Assembly (NCBI GenBank): GCA_000153745.1
Contig: DS022282.1
Coordinates: forward strand, 1,656,816 to 1,720,815
Reading direction: 5' to 3'
Length of the DNA stretch: 64,000 nt
Source of the DNA: Rhodobacterales bacterium HTCC2255
GTDB taxonomy: Bacteria > Pseudomonadota > Alphaproteobacteria > Rhodobacterales > Rhodobacteraceae
The translations under genes were made by a program, and so were the position numbers. Below, piece after piece: positions 9,214 to 18,705 of the stretch. The notes below the pieces were generated by a model that saw nothing but the letters and a program-made list of their open reading frames with translations, searched no databases and was not told where the DNA came from. Each line of letters begins with the position of its first letter. Positions within the stretch are counted from its first letter, which is position 1.

Positions 9214-10410
9214 ATGCTTAACGGAAGAAGAATATTATTAATTATAGGTGGCGGTATCGCTGCCTATAAATCACTTCAGTTAATCAGAGAACTACAAAAA
9301 AAAGGCGCCGAGGTTTTGCCAGTCATGACCAAAAGCGCAGCTGAATTTGTTACCCCGCTGTCGGTTTCAGCTCTGTCCAAAAATAAAGTCTTCAGCGATT
9401 TATTTGATTTAAATGATGAAGCTGAGATGGGGCATATTGAGCTATCAAGATCTTCCGATTTGATTATAGTAGCACCAGCAACGGCTAATTTAATGGCAAA
9501 AATGGCGTTTGGTTTGGCAACTGATTTGCCTTCTACACTTTTACTTGCAACAGATACGCCTGTTCTTATCGCTCCGGCAATGAACGTACGTATGTGGGAG
9601 CACCCAGCAACACAAAATAACTGTAAGACTTTAATTAATAATGGTGTTCACTTTAGTGGCCCTGATGAAGGGGATATGGCTTGTGGTGAATTTGGATTTG
9701 GACGGATGTCAGAGCCTGAGATAATTGTTAAAGCTGCATCTGATATATTATTCAATGGGCCTCTCAAGGGTAAACATATTGTAATTACATCCGGTCCTAC
9801 GCATGAACCAATTGATCCTGTACGTTATATTGCAAATAGATCATCTGGGCACCAAGGCTGTGAGATAGCTAATGCATTAACTTCTTTAGGTGCAAAGGTT
9901 ACATTTATAACTGGTCCCTCCAATTATAAATTTCCTGAAAGCTGTGAAATCGTCACAGTTGAAACTGCTATCGAAATGTTGGACGCTGTTGAAGCAAACA
10001 TGCCGTGTGATATAGCTATTTTTTCTGCAGCAGTTTCTGATTGGCGTGTGGAGAAAAAAAATACTAATAAAATTAAAAAAAACCAATCAAAAGATGTTCT
10101 GAAAATCAATTTTATTGAAAATCCCGATATCTTAAAAACTATCTCTAAAATGAAAATGAACCGTCCCAAATTAGTTATTGGGTTCGCTGCGGAAACAAAC
10201 AATTTGATTGAGAATGCAACTGAAAAAAGAATACGTAAAGGGTGTGACTGGATTCTTTTAAATGATGTTTCTCCAGGTACAGGCATAATGGGTGGTAACG
10301 AAAACCACATAACATTAATTTCTGCTGATGAAATACAAGAATGGCCACGAATGTCAAAAACAGCAGTTGCTAAAAAATTAGGCCAAAAAATAGTGGATTA
10401 TAGTAAATGA
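9214..10410 (+). CDS. coaBC: Bifunctional phosphopantothenoylcysteine decarboxylase/phosphopantothenate-cysteine ligase
   Basis: CoaBC carries out two consecutive steps of coenzyme A synthesis. Of 398 residues, the first half is the flavoprotein CoaC domain (LLIIGGGIAAYKSLQLIREL, APAMNVRMWEHPATQNN with the PXMNXXMW-like motif, and GDMACGEFGFGRM carrying the catalytic cysteine). The second half is CoaB (ITSGPTHEPIDPVRYIANRS, then IFSAAVSDWRV and GFAAETNN). Length is normal. The stop codon overlaps the dut start (ATGA), and the coaBC-dut pairing is widespread in Proteobacteria. Confidence 0.96.
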   Translation: MLNGRRILLIIGGGIAAYKSLQLIRELQKKGAEVLPVMTKSAAEFVTPLSVSALSKNKVFSDLFDLNDEAEMGHIELSRSSDLIIVAPATANLMAKMAFGLATDLPSTLLLATDTPVLIAPAMNVRMWEHPATQNNCKTLINNGVHFSGPDEGDMACGEFGFGRMSEPEIIVKAASDILFNGPLKGKHIVITSGPTHEPIDPVRYIANRSSGHQGCEIANALTSLGAKVTFITGPSNYKFPESCEIVTVETAIEMLDAVEANMPCDIAIFSAAVSDWRVEKKNTNKIKKNQSKDVLKINFIENPDILKTISKMKMNRPKLVIGFAAETNNLIENATEKRIRKGCDWILLNDVSPGTGIMGGNENHITLISADEIQEWPRMSKTAVAKKLGQKIVDYSK

Positions 10411-10877
10411 AAAATTTAGACATAAAGATAACTTATGTTCAATTTGCTGATCAGAACATTCCTCTTCCTGTATATGAAACATCTCAATCTGCTGGAATGG
10501 ATTTAAGAGCCAATTTTAATGTAGATAACCGTGAAAATGGAATGGCTATACAAGCTAAAAAATGGCTACTTATTCCTACAGGATTAGCAATATCTATACC
10601 TATTGGCTATGAAGCACAAATTAGGCCTCGTTCAGGATTAGCACTAAAATATGGTATAAGTGTTTTAAATTCACCAGGAACAATTGATGCAGATTATCGT
10701 GGACAGCTTGGAGTAGTATTAATCAACCATGGTGTAGATGATTTTCATATAAATCATGGTGATAGGATTGCACAAATTATTTTTGCACCAATAGTACAGG
10801 CAGTTTGGAAACAAGTGACGGATCTTGATGTATCATCACGAGATGTGGATGGATTTGGATCAACTGGTATTAACTGA
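10407..10877 (+). CDS. dut: dUTP diphosphatase
   Basis: Dut hydrolyses dUTP to dUMP, keeping uracil out of DNA and feeding dTMP synthesis. The 156-residue trimer-type enzyme shows the five conserved motifs: SAGMDLRA, RPRSGLALKYGI, LNSPGTIDADYRGQLGVVL, HGDRIAQIIFAP and the C-terminal RDVDGFGSTG, which closes over the active site. It overlaps coaBC by 4 bp and moeB by 1 bp, so translation of the run is probably coupled. Confidence 0.97.
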   Translation: MKNLDIKITYVQFADQNIPLPVYETSQSAGMDLRANFNVDNRENGMAIQAKKWLLIPTGLAISIPIGYEAQIRPRSGLALKYGISVLNSPGTIDADYRGQLGVVLINHGVDDFHINHGDRIAQIIFAPIVQAVWKQVTDLDVSSRDVDGFGSTGIN

Positions 10878-11791
10878 TGGATGTTACGTTTAGTCAAATT
10901 ATATCACCACAAGGAGCGTTCTTAGTTGGCTTAATCTGTGCAATTTTTTTGTATATCAGGATGCTACGACGGATGTCTGCTAAAAGTAGAATTAAACTTG
11001 CGACACCAACTGAAGAAATCTCAAGCGCAAGAATGTCAGAAACTGAATTAGATAGATATTCCCGACACATCATGTTGAGAGAAATTGGTGGCCAAGGGCA
11101 GTCTAAGTTACGTAATGCAAAAGTTTTAGTTATTGGTGCAGGTGGACTTGGATCACCAGTTTTATCATATTTGTCAGCTGCTGGTGTAGGTACTATTGGA
11201 GTGATTGATGATGATTTAGTAAGCTTATCAAATTTACAAAGACAAGTGCTATTTGATGAAGACCATTTAGATTACCCCAAGGTGTTTGCTGTAAAAGACA
11301 AAATTAAAAAATTAAATCCTTTTATAGAAATATTACCATTTAATAGACGGCTAACTGAAGCTGAAGCGGAAGTGTTGTTTATTGAGTTCGATTTGATAAT
11401 TGATGGGTGTGATAATTTTTTAACCAGACAAATCGCTAACTTGGCATGTGTAAAGTTAAAAAAACCATTAATCTCAGGAGCCATAAGTCAATGGGAAGGG
11501 CAAGTTAGTTTGTTTAATGAAACAAAAAAATCAGCGTGTTATTCTTGTATTTTTCCAGTTCAACCTGCTGATGGTTTAGCGCCGAATTGTGCTGAAGGGG
11601 GCGTTATGGGGGCACTACCTGGAATTATTGGATCAGTAATGGCCTCTGAAGCTATAAAAAATATAACTGGAGTGGGTGAAAACCTTAATGATAAATTATT
11701 AATCTTTGACGCCCTAAATAGTGAATTTAATAAAATAAATGTATCAAAAAACCCTAATTGTGAAATATGTAAGGTGCACCATGAAACCTAA
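10877..11791 (+). CDS. moeB: HesA/MoeB/ThiF-family adenylyltransferase with N-terminal membrane helix
   Basis: This E1-like enzyme activates the C-terminus of a MoaD- or ThiS-type sulfur carrier with ATP. Domains: a hydrophobic segment at about residues 14-32 (GAFLVGLICAIFLYI), then the ThiF fold from about residue 50 with RYSRHIMLREIGGQGQSKL, the ATP loop VIGAGGLGSPVLSYLSAAGV, LSNLQRQVLFDEDHL, and GLAPNCAEGGVMGALPGIIG. Two CXXC pairs (CYSC and, near the C-terminus, CEIC) are the expected zinc ligands. The 304-residue length exceeds a plain MoeB because of the membrane anchor. MoeB or ThiF function cannot be separated here; the downstream MOSC gene favours molybdenum or sulfur chemistry. Confidence 0.85.
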   Translation: MDVTFSQIISPQGAFLVGLICAIFLYIRMLRRMSAKSRIKLATPTEEISSARMSETELDRYSRHIMLREIGGQGQSKLRNAKVLVIGAGGLGSPVLSYLSAAGVGTIGVIDDDLVSLSNLQRQVLFDEDHLDYPKVFAVKDKIKKLNPFIEILPFNRRLTEAEAEVLFIEFDLIIDGCDNFLTRQIANLACVKLKKPLISGAISQWEGQVSLFNETKKSACYSCIFPVQPADGLAPNCAEGGVMGALPGIIGSVMASEAIKNITGVGENLNDKLLIFDALNSEFNKINVSKNPNCEICKVHHET

Positions 11792-12326
11792 TAGAAAAAA
11801 ATTAGATAATGCAATTCCATCAATTTTGTCTGCACCTAAAAATGATGCCCAAATTGAACAACTTTGTTACCGCCCAGAATTTGGGGAGAGAAATTTTGTT
11901 GATATGCTACCTGTGAGTGTTAATGGCGGTGTTCAAGGCTGCAGGTGGTCTCATAGTCCTTGGTTAAAGAAAAAGGATGGTTCTGGTGATCCCCGAATTC
12001 AAGTTAGTATTTTGCAAAAAAGAGTTTTAGATTTAGTATATGTCCCTGGCGATGATGAAATACACCCGGGGGATACGTTTATCGTGGATATGGATTTATC
12101 CCATGATAATCTGCCAATAGGATCGGTAATCCAAGCTGGATCCGCACTTTTACGGGTGAGCGATCATTGGAACAATGCATGTGTAAAATGGAAAGTACGA
12201 TATGGATCTGATGCTCTTGACTGGGTTAGAAAAGATGAAAATATTAAATTCCGTTTAAGAGGAGTGCTTTGTGAAATCATCAAAGACGGTACGATTATAA
12301 ACGGTGAATTACTGCAAAAAGTTTAA
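11781..12326 (+). CDS. MOSC-domain-like protein
   Basis: The 181-residue product looks like a small stand-alone MOSC protein: GGVQGCRW early, a GDTFIVDMDLSHDNLPIGS stretch matching the family's DxxLSxxNLPxG segment, and ACVKWKVRYGSDALDWV, which resembles the conserved cysteine-containing end of MOSC domains. MOSC proteins bind sulfur or molybdenum cofactor. The frame is open further upstream, but the ATG at 11781, preceded by AAGGTG, is the natural start and overlaps the end of moeB by 11 bp. Catalytic role is unknown. The convergent dehydrogenase gene overlaps its stop. Confidence 0.72.
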   Translation: MKPNRKKLDNAIPSILSAPKNDAQIEQLCYRPEFGERNFVDMLPVSVNGGVQGCRWSHSPWLKKKDGSGDPRIQVSILQKRVLDLVYVPGDDEIHPGDTFIVDMDLSHDNLPIGSVIQAGSALLRVSDHWNNACVKWKVRYGSDALDWVRKDENIKFRLRGVLCEIIKDGTIINGELLQKV

Positions 12327-13306
12327 AATTTCGGGATGCACATATTAGGAGGCCGATGACCATCTTGGTGCATTTTTATATTTAATATTACTGTTTCCCC
12401 CATTTCGTGGCGTGCTTCCTGTGTTGCTGATCCCATATGAGGTAGCAACATTACATTAGGTAATTCACAAAGTGTTTTATTTACATTTTTTCCTGTAGCC
12501 AGAACATCTAATCCAGCTGCAGCTAGTCTTCCATTTAAGAGAGCAGCCTCTAAAGCTTCTTCTTCTATTAAAGCTCCCCGGGCTGTATTTACAACTACTG
12601 CTGTTGGTTTCATTAAACTTAATGCTTTTGTATCTAAAATATGATGTGTTTCATCACTTAGTGGACAACATGTGGCAAGAATATCAATCTCTGGGAGCAT
12701 TGTATGAAAATCTTTGAAGTACTTTGCATTGAGACGAGTTTCTGTATCAGGATGGACTTTTTTTCTATTGTGATAATGAACATTCAAGCCAAAAGCTCTT
12801 GCTCTTTCGGCCAATGCTGTTCCAATACGACCCATACCTAAGATACCCATTGTTTTCCCTGATACCCTGGTTCCTAAAAATGCAGAAGGTGCCCATCCTT
12901 GCCAATCACCAGACTCCATTACATTTGAGCCTTCCTTAAAACGTCTCATCACAGCTAGTATGAGAGCAATTGTCATATCCGCCGTATCAGAAGAGCTTAT
13001 TGTTGGTGAATTTGAAACTAAAATCCCCTGTTTATGGGCAGCTTCAACATCTATGTGGTCAACTCCAGAGCCATAGTTTGCTAATAATTTTAACCTATTA
13101 CCCGCTTCGGCTAATAAAGATGCATCAATATTATCATTGAGCGTAGGAACTAATACATCAGCACGTTTCATAGCCTCGAGTAATTCGTTTCGACTTAGAG
13201 GAATATCATTTTGGCTAAATTCTACATCAAACAATTCTTTAAGCCTTGATTGAACTGTATCAGGCAACTTTCGTGTTACAATAACTTTGAAACCAGAATT
13301 TGGCAT
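12323..13306 (-). CDS. D-isomer-specific 2-hydroxyacid dehydrogenase (glyoxylate/hydroxypyruvate reductase-like)
   Basis: The 327-residue protein has the two-lobed NAD-dependent dehydrogenase layout. The nucleotide fold is marked by TMGILGMGRIGTALAERARA, the catalytic arginine lies in NTARGALIEEEAL, and the catalytic histidine is in LLPHMGSATQEARHEMG. The motif LANYGSGVDHIDVEAA is typical of the glyoxylate/hydroxypyruvate reductase branch. Substrate cannot be set from sequence reading alone. Convergent with the MOSC gene. Confidence 0.9.
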   Translation of the reverse strand: MPNSGFKVIVTRKLPDTVQSRLKELFDVEFSQNDIPLSRNELLEAMKRADVLVPTLNDNIDASLLAEAGNRLKLLANYGSGVDHIDVEAAHKQGILVSNSPTISSSDTADMTIALILAVMRRFKEGSNVMESGDWQGWAPSAFLGTRVSGKTMGILGMGRIGTALAERARAFGLNVHYHNRKKVHPDTETRLNAKYFKDFHTMLPEIDILATCCPLSDETHHILDTKALSLMKPTAVVVNTARGALIEEEALEAALLNGRLAAAGLDVLATGKNVNKTLCELPNVMLLPHMGSATQEARHEMGETVILNIKMHQDGHRPPNMCIPKF

Positions 13307-13414
13307 TTGATAGATTCTCCTACTGGATTTCTTGACTGTATTCTGGCAAATTATAAGCCATTGTGGAAGATCAAAAAATTAAACTCTGATAAGAATGTAA
13401 AATTAAGGTTAACG

Positions 13415-13912
13415 ATGCTTAAATTAGGCAAAATTATTGCAATTACAATAGTATTATCATGGGTGTCTGCGGTTAAAGCCAACGAAAGAGGGCCAGTAAC
13501 TAATCTACCAATTCCAAGATTTGTATCGATGAAAGTAAATGAAGGTTTTGTTAGAAGGGGACCATCAAAATTACATAGAATTGACTGGGTATATAAACAC
13601 CGTAATACGCCCTTAATGATCACTGGAGAATATGAGCATTGGAGAAGAGTTCAGGATGTTGATGGACAAGGTGGTTGGATGCATTTTAGATTATTATCTG
13701 GAACAAGAACCGTAGTCTTCAAATCAGCAAAAAGCCCAGTAAAGCGAAGAAACTATGAAGGAGCTGATATAGTCTTCTTCGCTGAAAAAGGTGTTATTGG
13801 TAATTTAGATGAATGTAATCTTAGCTGGTGCAAGGTATTTGTTAATAAGAAAAAAGGTTGGGTGTCCAAGTCACATATCTGGGGTGTCTTTGAAAATGAA
13901 TTGAGGGACTAA
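13415..13912 (+). CDS. Secreted SH3-like domain protein
   Basis: The 165-residue product has a signal peptide (MLKLGKIIAITIVLSWVSAVKA, cleavage probably after AKA-like VKA) followed by two SH3-like repeats: VRRGPSKLHRIDWVY with GGWMHFRLLSG, then KKGWVSKSHIWGVF at the end. This matches the SH3_4/DUF1058 family of periplasmic proteins common in alphaproteobacteria, whose molecular role is not established; binding to cell-wall components is a guess. The frame is open upstream to 13250, but a secretion signal begins precisely at the ATG at 13415, which has AAGG upstream. Confidence 0.8.
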   Translation: MLKLGKIIAITIVLSWVSAVKANERGPVTNLPIPRFVSMKVNEGFVRRGPSKLHRIDWVYKHRNTPLMITGEYEHWRRVQDVDGQGGWMHFRLLSGTRTVVFKSAKSPVKRRNYEGADIVFFAEKGVIGNLDECNLSWCKVFVNKKKGWVSKSHIWGVFENELRD

Positions 13913-13953
13913 TATATAAAACTTTTATTTTTTATTTGAAATATATCTCTAAC

Positions 13954-15984
13954 TTAAGCTTTTAAAAATCCACGTCCTTTGAGTAATGCTTCTACCTTAG
14001 GCATTGAGCCACGGAAATTCATGTATAGCTCTTCAGCTGGTAATGAACCACCAGCAGAGTAGATATGCTTTTCTAAAGAATGAGCAATTTCGGGATCGAA
14101 TGGGTCATTTATTTCATTGAAAGCTTCAAAGGCGTCCGCGTCCATCACTTCAGACCACATATAGCTATAATAACCACTAGAATAGCCATCACCAGAGAAA
14201 ATATGAGCAAAATGTGGTGTCGCATGGCGCATAGTTATTTCAGCAGGCATTTTTATACGATCAAGAACTTCTCTTTGTTTTTGCATCGGATCTTTTGTTG
14301 GAATTTCGTTGTGAAAGGCTAAGTCAACCAATGCGCTTGAAACATATTCAACTGTTGAAAAGCCTTGGTCGTAATTTTCTGCATCTAACAATTTTTTTAA
14401 TAAATCTTTTGGAATAGGTTCATTAGTCTCAGCGTGGATTGCAAATTTTTCTAATACTGAAGGTACAGAAAGCCAATGCTCATATAACTGGCTAGGCAAT
14501 TCAACAAAATCTCTAGCAACGGATGTGCCAGAGATATATGCATATTTTACATTAGACAACATTGAATGTAACGCGTGACCAAATTCGTGAAATAAAGTGC
14601 GAGCATCATCAAAATTTAGTAGGCATTTCTGACCTTCTGGAGCTTTAGCAAAATTACAAACATTTACTGTGATGGGGCGTTGGTCTTTATCCATTGAAGA
14701 CTGACTTCGAAATCTAGAGCACCATGCTCCTGATCTTTTTGAAGGCCTTGCAAAGTAATCACCAATGAATATGGCTATATGTTTGTTTTCCCGAGTTACT
14801 TCCCAAGCCATAACATCAGAATGATACATTGGTGCATCTATTTGACGAAAGTCTAAATTAAACAGTTTTTTAGCACAATGAAATGAAGCTTTAATCATCT
14901 GATTTAATTGGAAATAAGGTTTGAGCTCAGTTTCATTCAAGTCATGTTCAGCTACTCGCCGCTTCTCTGAATAATACCGCCAATCTGAAGGTAAAAACTT
15001 TTCATCAAAACCATCAGTCTTCATCATTTCAGTTAATATTTTTGCATCCCTATTGGCCATTAGCTTTGCTGGCTCCCATACTGCCATTAAAAGTTCAGTA
15101 ACTCTTTCTGGACTCCTTGCCATTTCAGTTTCCAGCTTAAAGTCTGCGAAAGAATTGTACCCAAGTAGATTTGCACGTTCTTGACGTAAGATGAGGGTCT
15201 CTTGGACAATATCTAAATTATTTGTCTTGCCTTGGTTTGCGCCACGAAGTTCCCACGCGCTAAATGCTTTTTGGCGTAGATCTCTACGGGGTGAAAATTG
15301 CAAAAAAGGAACAATTAAGCTCCGTGAAAGAGTGATTATATATCCATCTATGCCTCTATCTTTGGCAGCTTCACTGGCAGCATCTTTAATGAATTTAGGG
15401 CATCCAAGTAAATCTTTTTTGGTTACATTCATAGACCACTCACGTTCATCTTTTAATAAATTTTGAGTAAAGAGAGTACCTAACTCAGCTAAACGTTGTA
15501 ATATCTTTTTCAATTTTTGTTGCTCAGAACCTTTTAATTCTGCACCTGATCGAACAAATGAAAGATGATATAGTTCCAAAACTCTTAATTGCTCTTTTGA
15601 TAAGTTCAAATTCATTCTATTTTTAAATAGAGTATCAATTCGAAAAAATAATTTACTATTAAGTTTAATATCGGAATCTACTTTTGCCCATTTAGGAGCT
15701 AATTTGCGTTGCAAGGCTTCAAGTGTTGAGTTTGAATTAGAACTTGCTAGATTTGCAAATATACTTGCAACTTTTTCCATCAATTCATCTGAACGTTCTA
15801 GTTTCTCGACTGTATTTTGAAAAGTTGGAGCATGAGACTGATCGGATATTTTATTAATCGCCAATTCAATTTGTGAAAAGGCTTCTTCAAAGGCTTCATC
15901 AAAATGATGATCTTTTATCAAATCAAAAGGTGGGATTTGAAAAGTATCTTCCCAATCGGAAAGAAGAGGATTTGAAGTTTGCAT
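13954..15984 (-). CDS. M3-family oligopeptidase (Dcp/OpdA type)
   Basis: The 676-residue zinc metallopeptidase carries TLFHEFGHALHSMLS, the HEXXH active site with two zinc histidines and the catalytic glutamate, near residue 470, with a further zinc glutamate expected about 25 residues on in the ARDFVELPSQLYEHW region. Length, absence of a signal peptide and the opening NPLLSDWEDTFQIPPFDLI fit cytoplasmic peptidyl-dipeptidase Dcp or oligopeptidase A, which finish degradation of peptides. The exact specificity is not decided. Transcribed away from the DMGDH-like gene. Confidence 0.92.
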   Translation of the reverse strand: MQTSNPLLSDWEDTFQIPPFDLIKDHHFDEAFEEAFSQIELAINKISDQSHAPTFQNTVEKLERSDELMEKVASIFANLASSNSNSTLEALQRKLAPKWAKVDSDIKLNSKLFFRIDTLFKNRMNLNLSKEQLRVLELYHLSFVRSGAELKGSEQQKLKKILQRLAELGTLFTQNLLKDEREWSMNVTKKDLLGCPKFIKDAASEAAKDRGIDGYIITLSRSLIVPFLQFSPRRDLRQKAFSAWELRGANQGKTNNLDIVQETLILRQERANLLGYNSFADFKLETEMARSPERVTELLMAVWEPAKLMANRDAKILTEMMKTDGFDEKFLPSDWRYYSEKRRVAEHDLNETELKPYFQLNQMIKASFHCAKKLFNLDFRQIDAPMYHSDVMAWEVTRENKHIAIFIGDYFARPSKRSGAWCSRFRSQSSMDKDQRPITVNVCNFAKAPEGQKCLLNFDDARTLFHEFGHALHSMLSNVKYAYISGTSVARDFVELPSQLYEHWLSVPSVLEKFAIHAETNEPIPKDLLKKLLDAENYDQGFSTVEYVSSALVDLAFHNEIPTKDPMQKQREVLDRIKMPAEITMRHATPHFAHIFSGDGYSSGYYSYMWSEVMDADAFEAFNEINDPFDPEIAHSLEKHIYSAGGSLPAEELYMNFRGSMPKVEALLKGRGFLKA

Positions 15985-16147
15985 AAAAAATTCCTTAATG
16001 ATTTACTTTATTTAGGGCGCATGTTGGTACTAATCCAGTGCCAAATACAAACATTGTCGTTTTTTGAAAAAAACAGTCGGCACGTTGACTGCTATTGCTG
16101 ATTTTTCTGCGATTCTGCATATTATTTTTTCATTTGGAGATTCGAAG

Positions 16148-18649
16148 ATGAAAACTCACGTAAAAGCTCTTGTAGTCGGTGGTGGCGCAGTTGGAACAGG
16201 CATAGCCTACCATTTAGCGAAGTATGGCTGGAAGGATGTTATGTTGCTTGAACGTGATGAATTGACATCGGGATCAACATGGCATGCAGCTGGGTTATTA
16301 CCTTTGTTTAATATGGGTTATGCCACTACGCACTTACATGATTACTCAGTTGAATTTTATAAATCATTAGAAGCAGAAACAGGATTAAATGCAGGTTTTT
16401 CCGTTGTTGGGAATCTTCGTATGGCTCAAACTAAAGAGCGTATGGATGAATATATGTTATATGGCTCTACTGCTGAAACTCTAGGAATTGAGTATCAAAA
16501 GCTCACACCTAATCAAATAAAAGAACGATGGCCACTAATTAGAACTGATGATTTAGCAGGCGCTATTTATCATCCAACTGATGGATATATTAATCCTGCA
16601 GATGTAACTATGGCGATGGCTAAAGGCGCACGCCAGATGGGTGTCTCTATTGAAAGAAAGTGGCAGGTAGATGGTTACCAATGGAATGGTGATGAGTGGA
16701 AAGTTACATGCACTAAAATGATTGAAAAAGGTGGGAATTTAATTCCATCTGACGAACAAATCATAATTACTGCAGAACATGTAGTAACGGCTACAGGTAA
16801 TCATGCACAAAGAACCGCAAAGCTTCTTGGAATTAAAATACCGGCAATACCTGTCGAGCATCAGTTTATAGTTACAGATGTTGATCCAATGTTACAAAAA
16901 TGGCGAGCTGATGGTAATCCTGAACATCCAGTAATACGTGATGCTGATGCACAATCATACGTTCGTGAAGAAAGAGGTGGTTGGATATTAGGTGTTTATG
17001 AAAAAAATGCTCCTGCAAGATTTGAATATGGAGTTCCTGATAGCTTTAGGGCAGATTTATTTCCATTGAATCTGGAAAGAATAGAAGATCAATATATGGC
17101 AATGATTCATCGCATGCCTTCATGTGAAGAAAGTGGCTTAAAAGATGATTTCAACGGCCCAATATGTTACACGCCTGATGGCAACCCTTTAGTTGGGCCA
17201 GCACCAGGTCTGCGTAATATGTGGTTAGCTGAAGGCTTTAGTTTTGGAATTACTGCGGCAGGTGGTGTTGGAAACTATATGGCGCAAATGATGGTTAATG
17301 GAGAAGCTGAAATTGACATGGCATCGTTAGATCCTAAGCGATACGGATCATGGATGACTACAGAATATGCTGCTCGAAAAAATGAAGAATGTTATGAGCA
17401 TGTTTATATATTGCACCATCCTGATGAAGAACGACCTGCATGTGCTGCATTACGGACATCTCCGGCTTATGACCGCCAAAAAGCTGCAGGTGCACAATTT
17501 GGTAGGGTAAATGGCTGGGATAGGCCAAACTATTATGGACCTTTGGATGCTGATGAGAATTTTGACCATGACAGTAGATCTTTTCGCCGTGGAAAATGGT
17601 GGAAATATGCGGTTGATGAAGCAATAGCAATTCGTGAGGGAGTAGGCTTAATTGATGCAACTGCCTTTACTAAACATGTTGTTAAAGGACCTGGAGCAAC
17701 ACAGTTTTTAGACTGGTTTACATGTAATAAGTTGCCAAAAGTAGGTCGAATAAACCTTACATATGCACTAACTGGTTCTGGTACCACACGGACAGAATAT
17801 ACAATTGTTAGAAACGGTGAAAATGATTATTATTTAGTCTCTGCAGGAGCTTGGACTGCGTATGACTCGGACTACTTGCGAAAAGCTGCAGAAGATAAAG
17901 CTGCTGAATTTGGTTATATAGAAATACATGACGTGACAAACCAATGGGGTGTTTTTGCAATAGCAGGACCAAAAACAAGATCTGTATTATCAAAAATAAT
18001 TAAAGACTCAGATCCATCAACAGCACTTTCTAACAAACGGTTTCCTTGGTTGTCAGCACAAAAAATTGAATTGGGGATGTGTCCTGTGAATGCAATAAGG
18101 GTTGCATACACTGGTGAATTAGGTTGGGAATTACATCACCCCATTGAAATGCAAAACTATTTGTTTGATTTAATTATGGAAGCTGGATCTGATGTAGGGA
18201 TTAAACTTGTTGGAGGACGTGCGCAGAATTGGTTACGTCAAGAAAAATCATATCGTGCATTCGGAACTGAATTAGGTCGAGATGCAACACCGCAAGAGGC
18301 CGATTTGCCAAGATTTATTGATTTAGAAAAAGATTTTTATGGTAAAGAGGAAATGTTAAAAACTGGGATAAGATCAAAGTGTGTAACTCTCTTGATTGAT
18401 GGTCCACCTGATGCAGATCCGTGGGGTAGAGAAGCTTTATATAATGATGAACGAAAAATAGGGCGTTTAACATCTGGAGGATACTCTGTTGCTTTCAAAA
18501 AATCTATTGGTATGGGTTATGTTGAGCCAGATTTAGCTAATATTGGACAAAAACTAACTGTGAATATTTTAGGCGAACGTTATGATTGTGAAATAGTTGA
18601 AGATAGTCCCTATGACTCAAAGAATATAACTATCAGAGTGGATGCTTGA
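16148..18649 (+). CDS. FAD-dependent dimethylglycine/sarcosine dehydrogenase-like protein with GcvT domain
   Basis: The 833-residue enzyme combines an N-terminal FAD oxidase fold (ALVVGGGAVGTGIAYHLAKY; GSTWHAAGLLP, where the histidine aligns with the covalent FAD site of dimethylglycine dehydrogenase) with a C-terminal GcvT-like tetrahydrofolate-binding half (YTGELGWELHHPIEMQNYL and SKCVTLLIDG toward the end). Such proteins demethylate N-methylated glycines and pass the one-carbon unit to folate; several marine paralogues act on other substrates, so the precise substrate is open. The frame is open from 16064, but TTGGAGA at 16134-16140 places the start at the ATG 16148. A bidirectional terminator follows. 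Confidence 0.88.
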   Translation: MKTHVKALVVGGGAVGTGIAYHLAKYGWKDVMLLERDELTSGSTWHAAGLLPLFNMGYATTHLHDYSVEFYKSLEAETGLNAGFSVVGNLRMAQTKERMDEYMLYGSTAETLGIEYQKLTPNQIKERWPLIRTDDLAGAIYHPTDGYINPADVTMAMAKGARQMGVSIERKWQVDGYQWNGDEWKVTCTKMIEKGGNLIPSDEQIIITAEHVVTATGNHAQRTAKLLGIKIPAIPVEHQFIVTDVDPMLQKWRADGNPEHPVIRDADAQSYVREERGGWILGVYEKNAPARFEYGVPDSFRADLFPLNLERIEDQYMAMIHRMPSCEESGLKDDFNGPICYTPDGNPLVGPAPGLRNMWLAEGFSFGITAAGGVGNYMAQMMVNGEAEIDMASLDPKRYGSWMTTEYAARKNEECYEHVYILHHPDEERPACAALRTSPAYDRQKAAGAQFGRVNGWDRPNYYGPLDADENFDHDSRSFRRGKWWKYAVDEAIAIREGVGLIDATAFTKHVVKGPGATQFLDWFTCNKLPKVGRINLTYALTGSGTTRTEYTIVRNGENDYYLVSAGAWTAYDSDYLRKAAEDKAAEFGYIEIHDVTNQWGVFAIAGPKTRSVLSKIIKDSDPSTALSNKRFPWLSAQKIELGMCPVNAIRVAYTGELGWELHHPIEMQNYLFDLIMEAGSDVGIKLVGGRAQNWLRQEKSYRAFGTELGRDATPQEADLPRFIDLEKDFYGKEEMLKTGIRSKCVTLLIDGPPDADPWGREALYNDERKIGRLTSGGYSVAFKKSIGMGYVEPDLANIGQKLTVNILGERYDCEIVEDSPYDSKNITIRVDA

Positions 18650-18661
18650 AATAAATAAATC

Positions 18662-18688
18662 TTAAGCAGCATTAATTTTGCTGCTTAA
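18662..18688. terminator. Bidirectional hairpin terminator between convergent genes
   Basis: TTAAGCAGCA at 18662-18671 pairs perfectly with TGCTGCTTAA at 18679-18688 across a 7-nt loop. It lies between the stop of the DMGDH-like gene and the stop of the convergent dehydratase gene and could serve both; T-runs are short, so efficiency is uncertain. Confidence 0.7.
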
Positions 18689-18705
18689 TGAAGCATTGAA
18701 AATAA

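Noticed and set aside
13250-13414. N-terminal extension of the SH3-like protein from 13250
   Set aside because: The extension overlaps the divergent dehydrogenase gene and would bury a clean signal peptide that begins at 13415.
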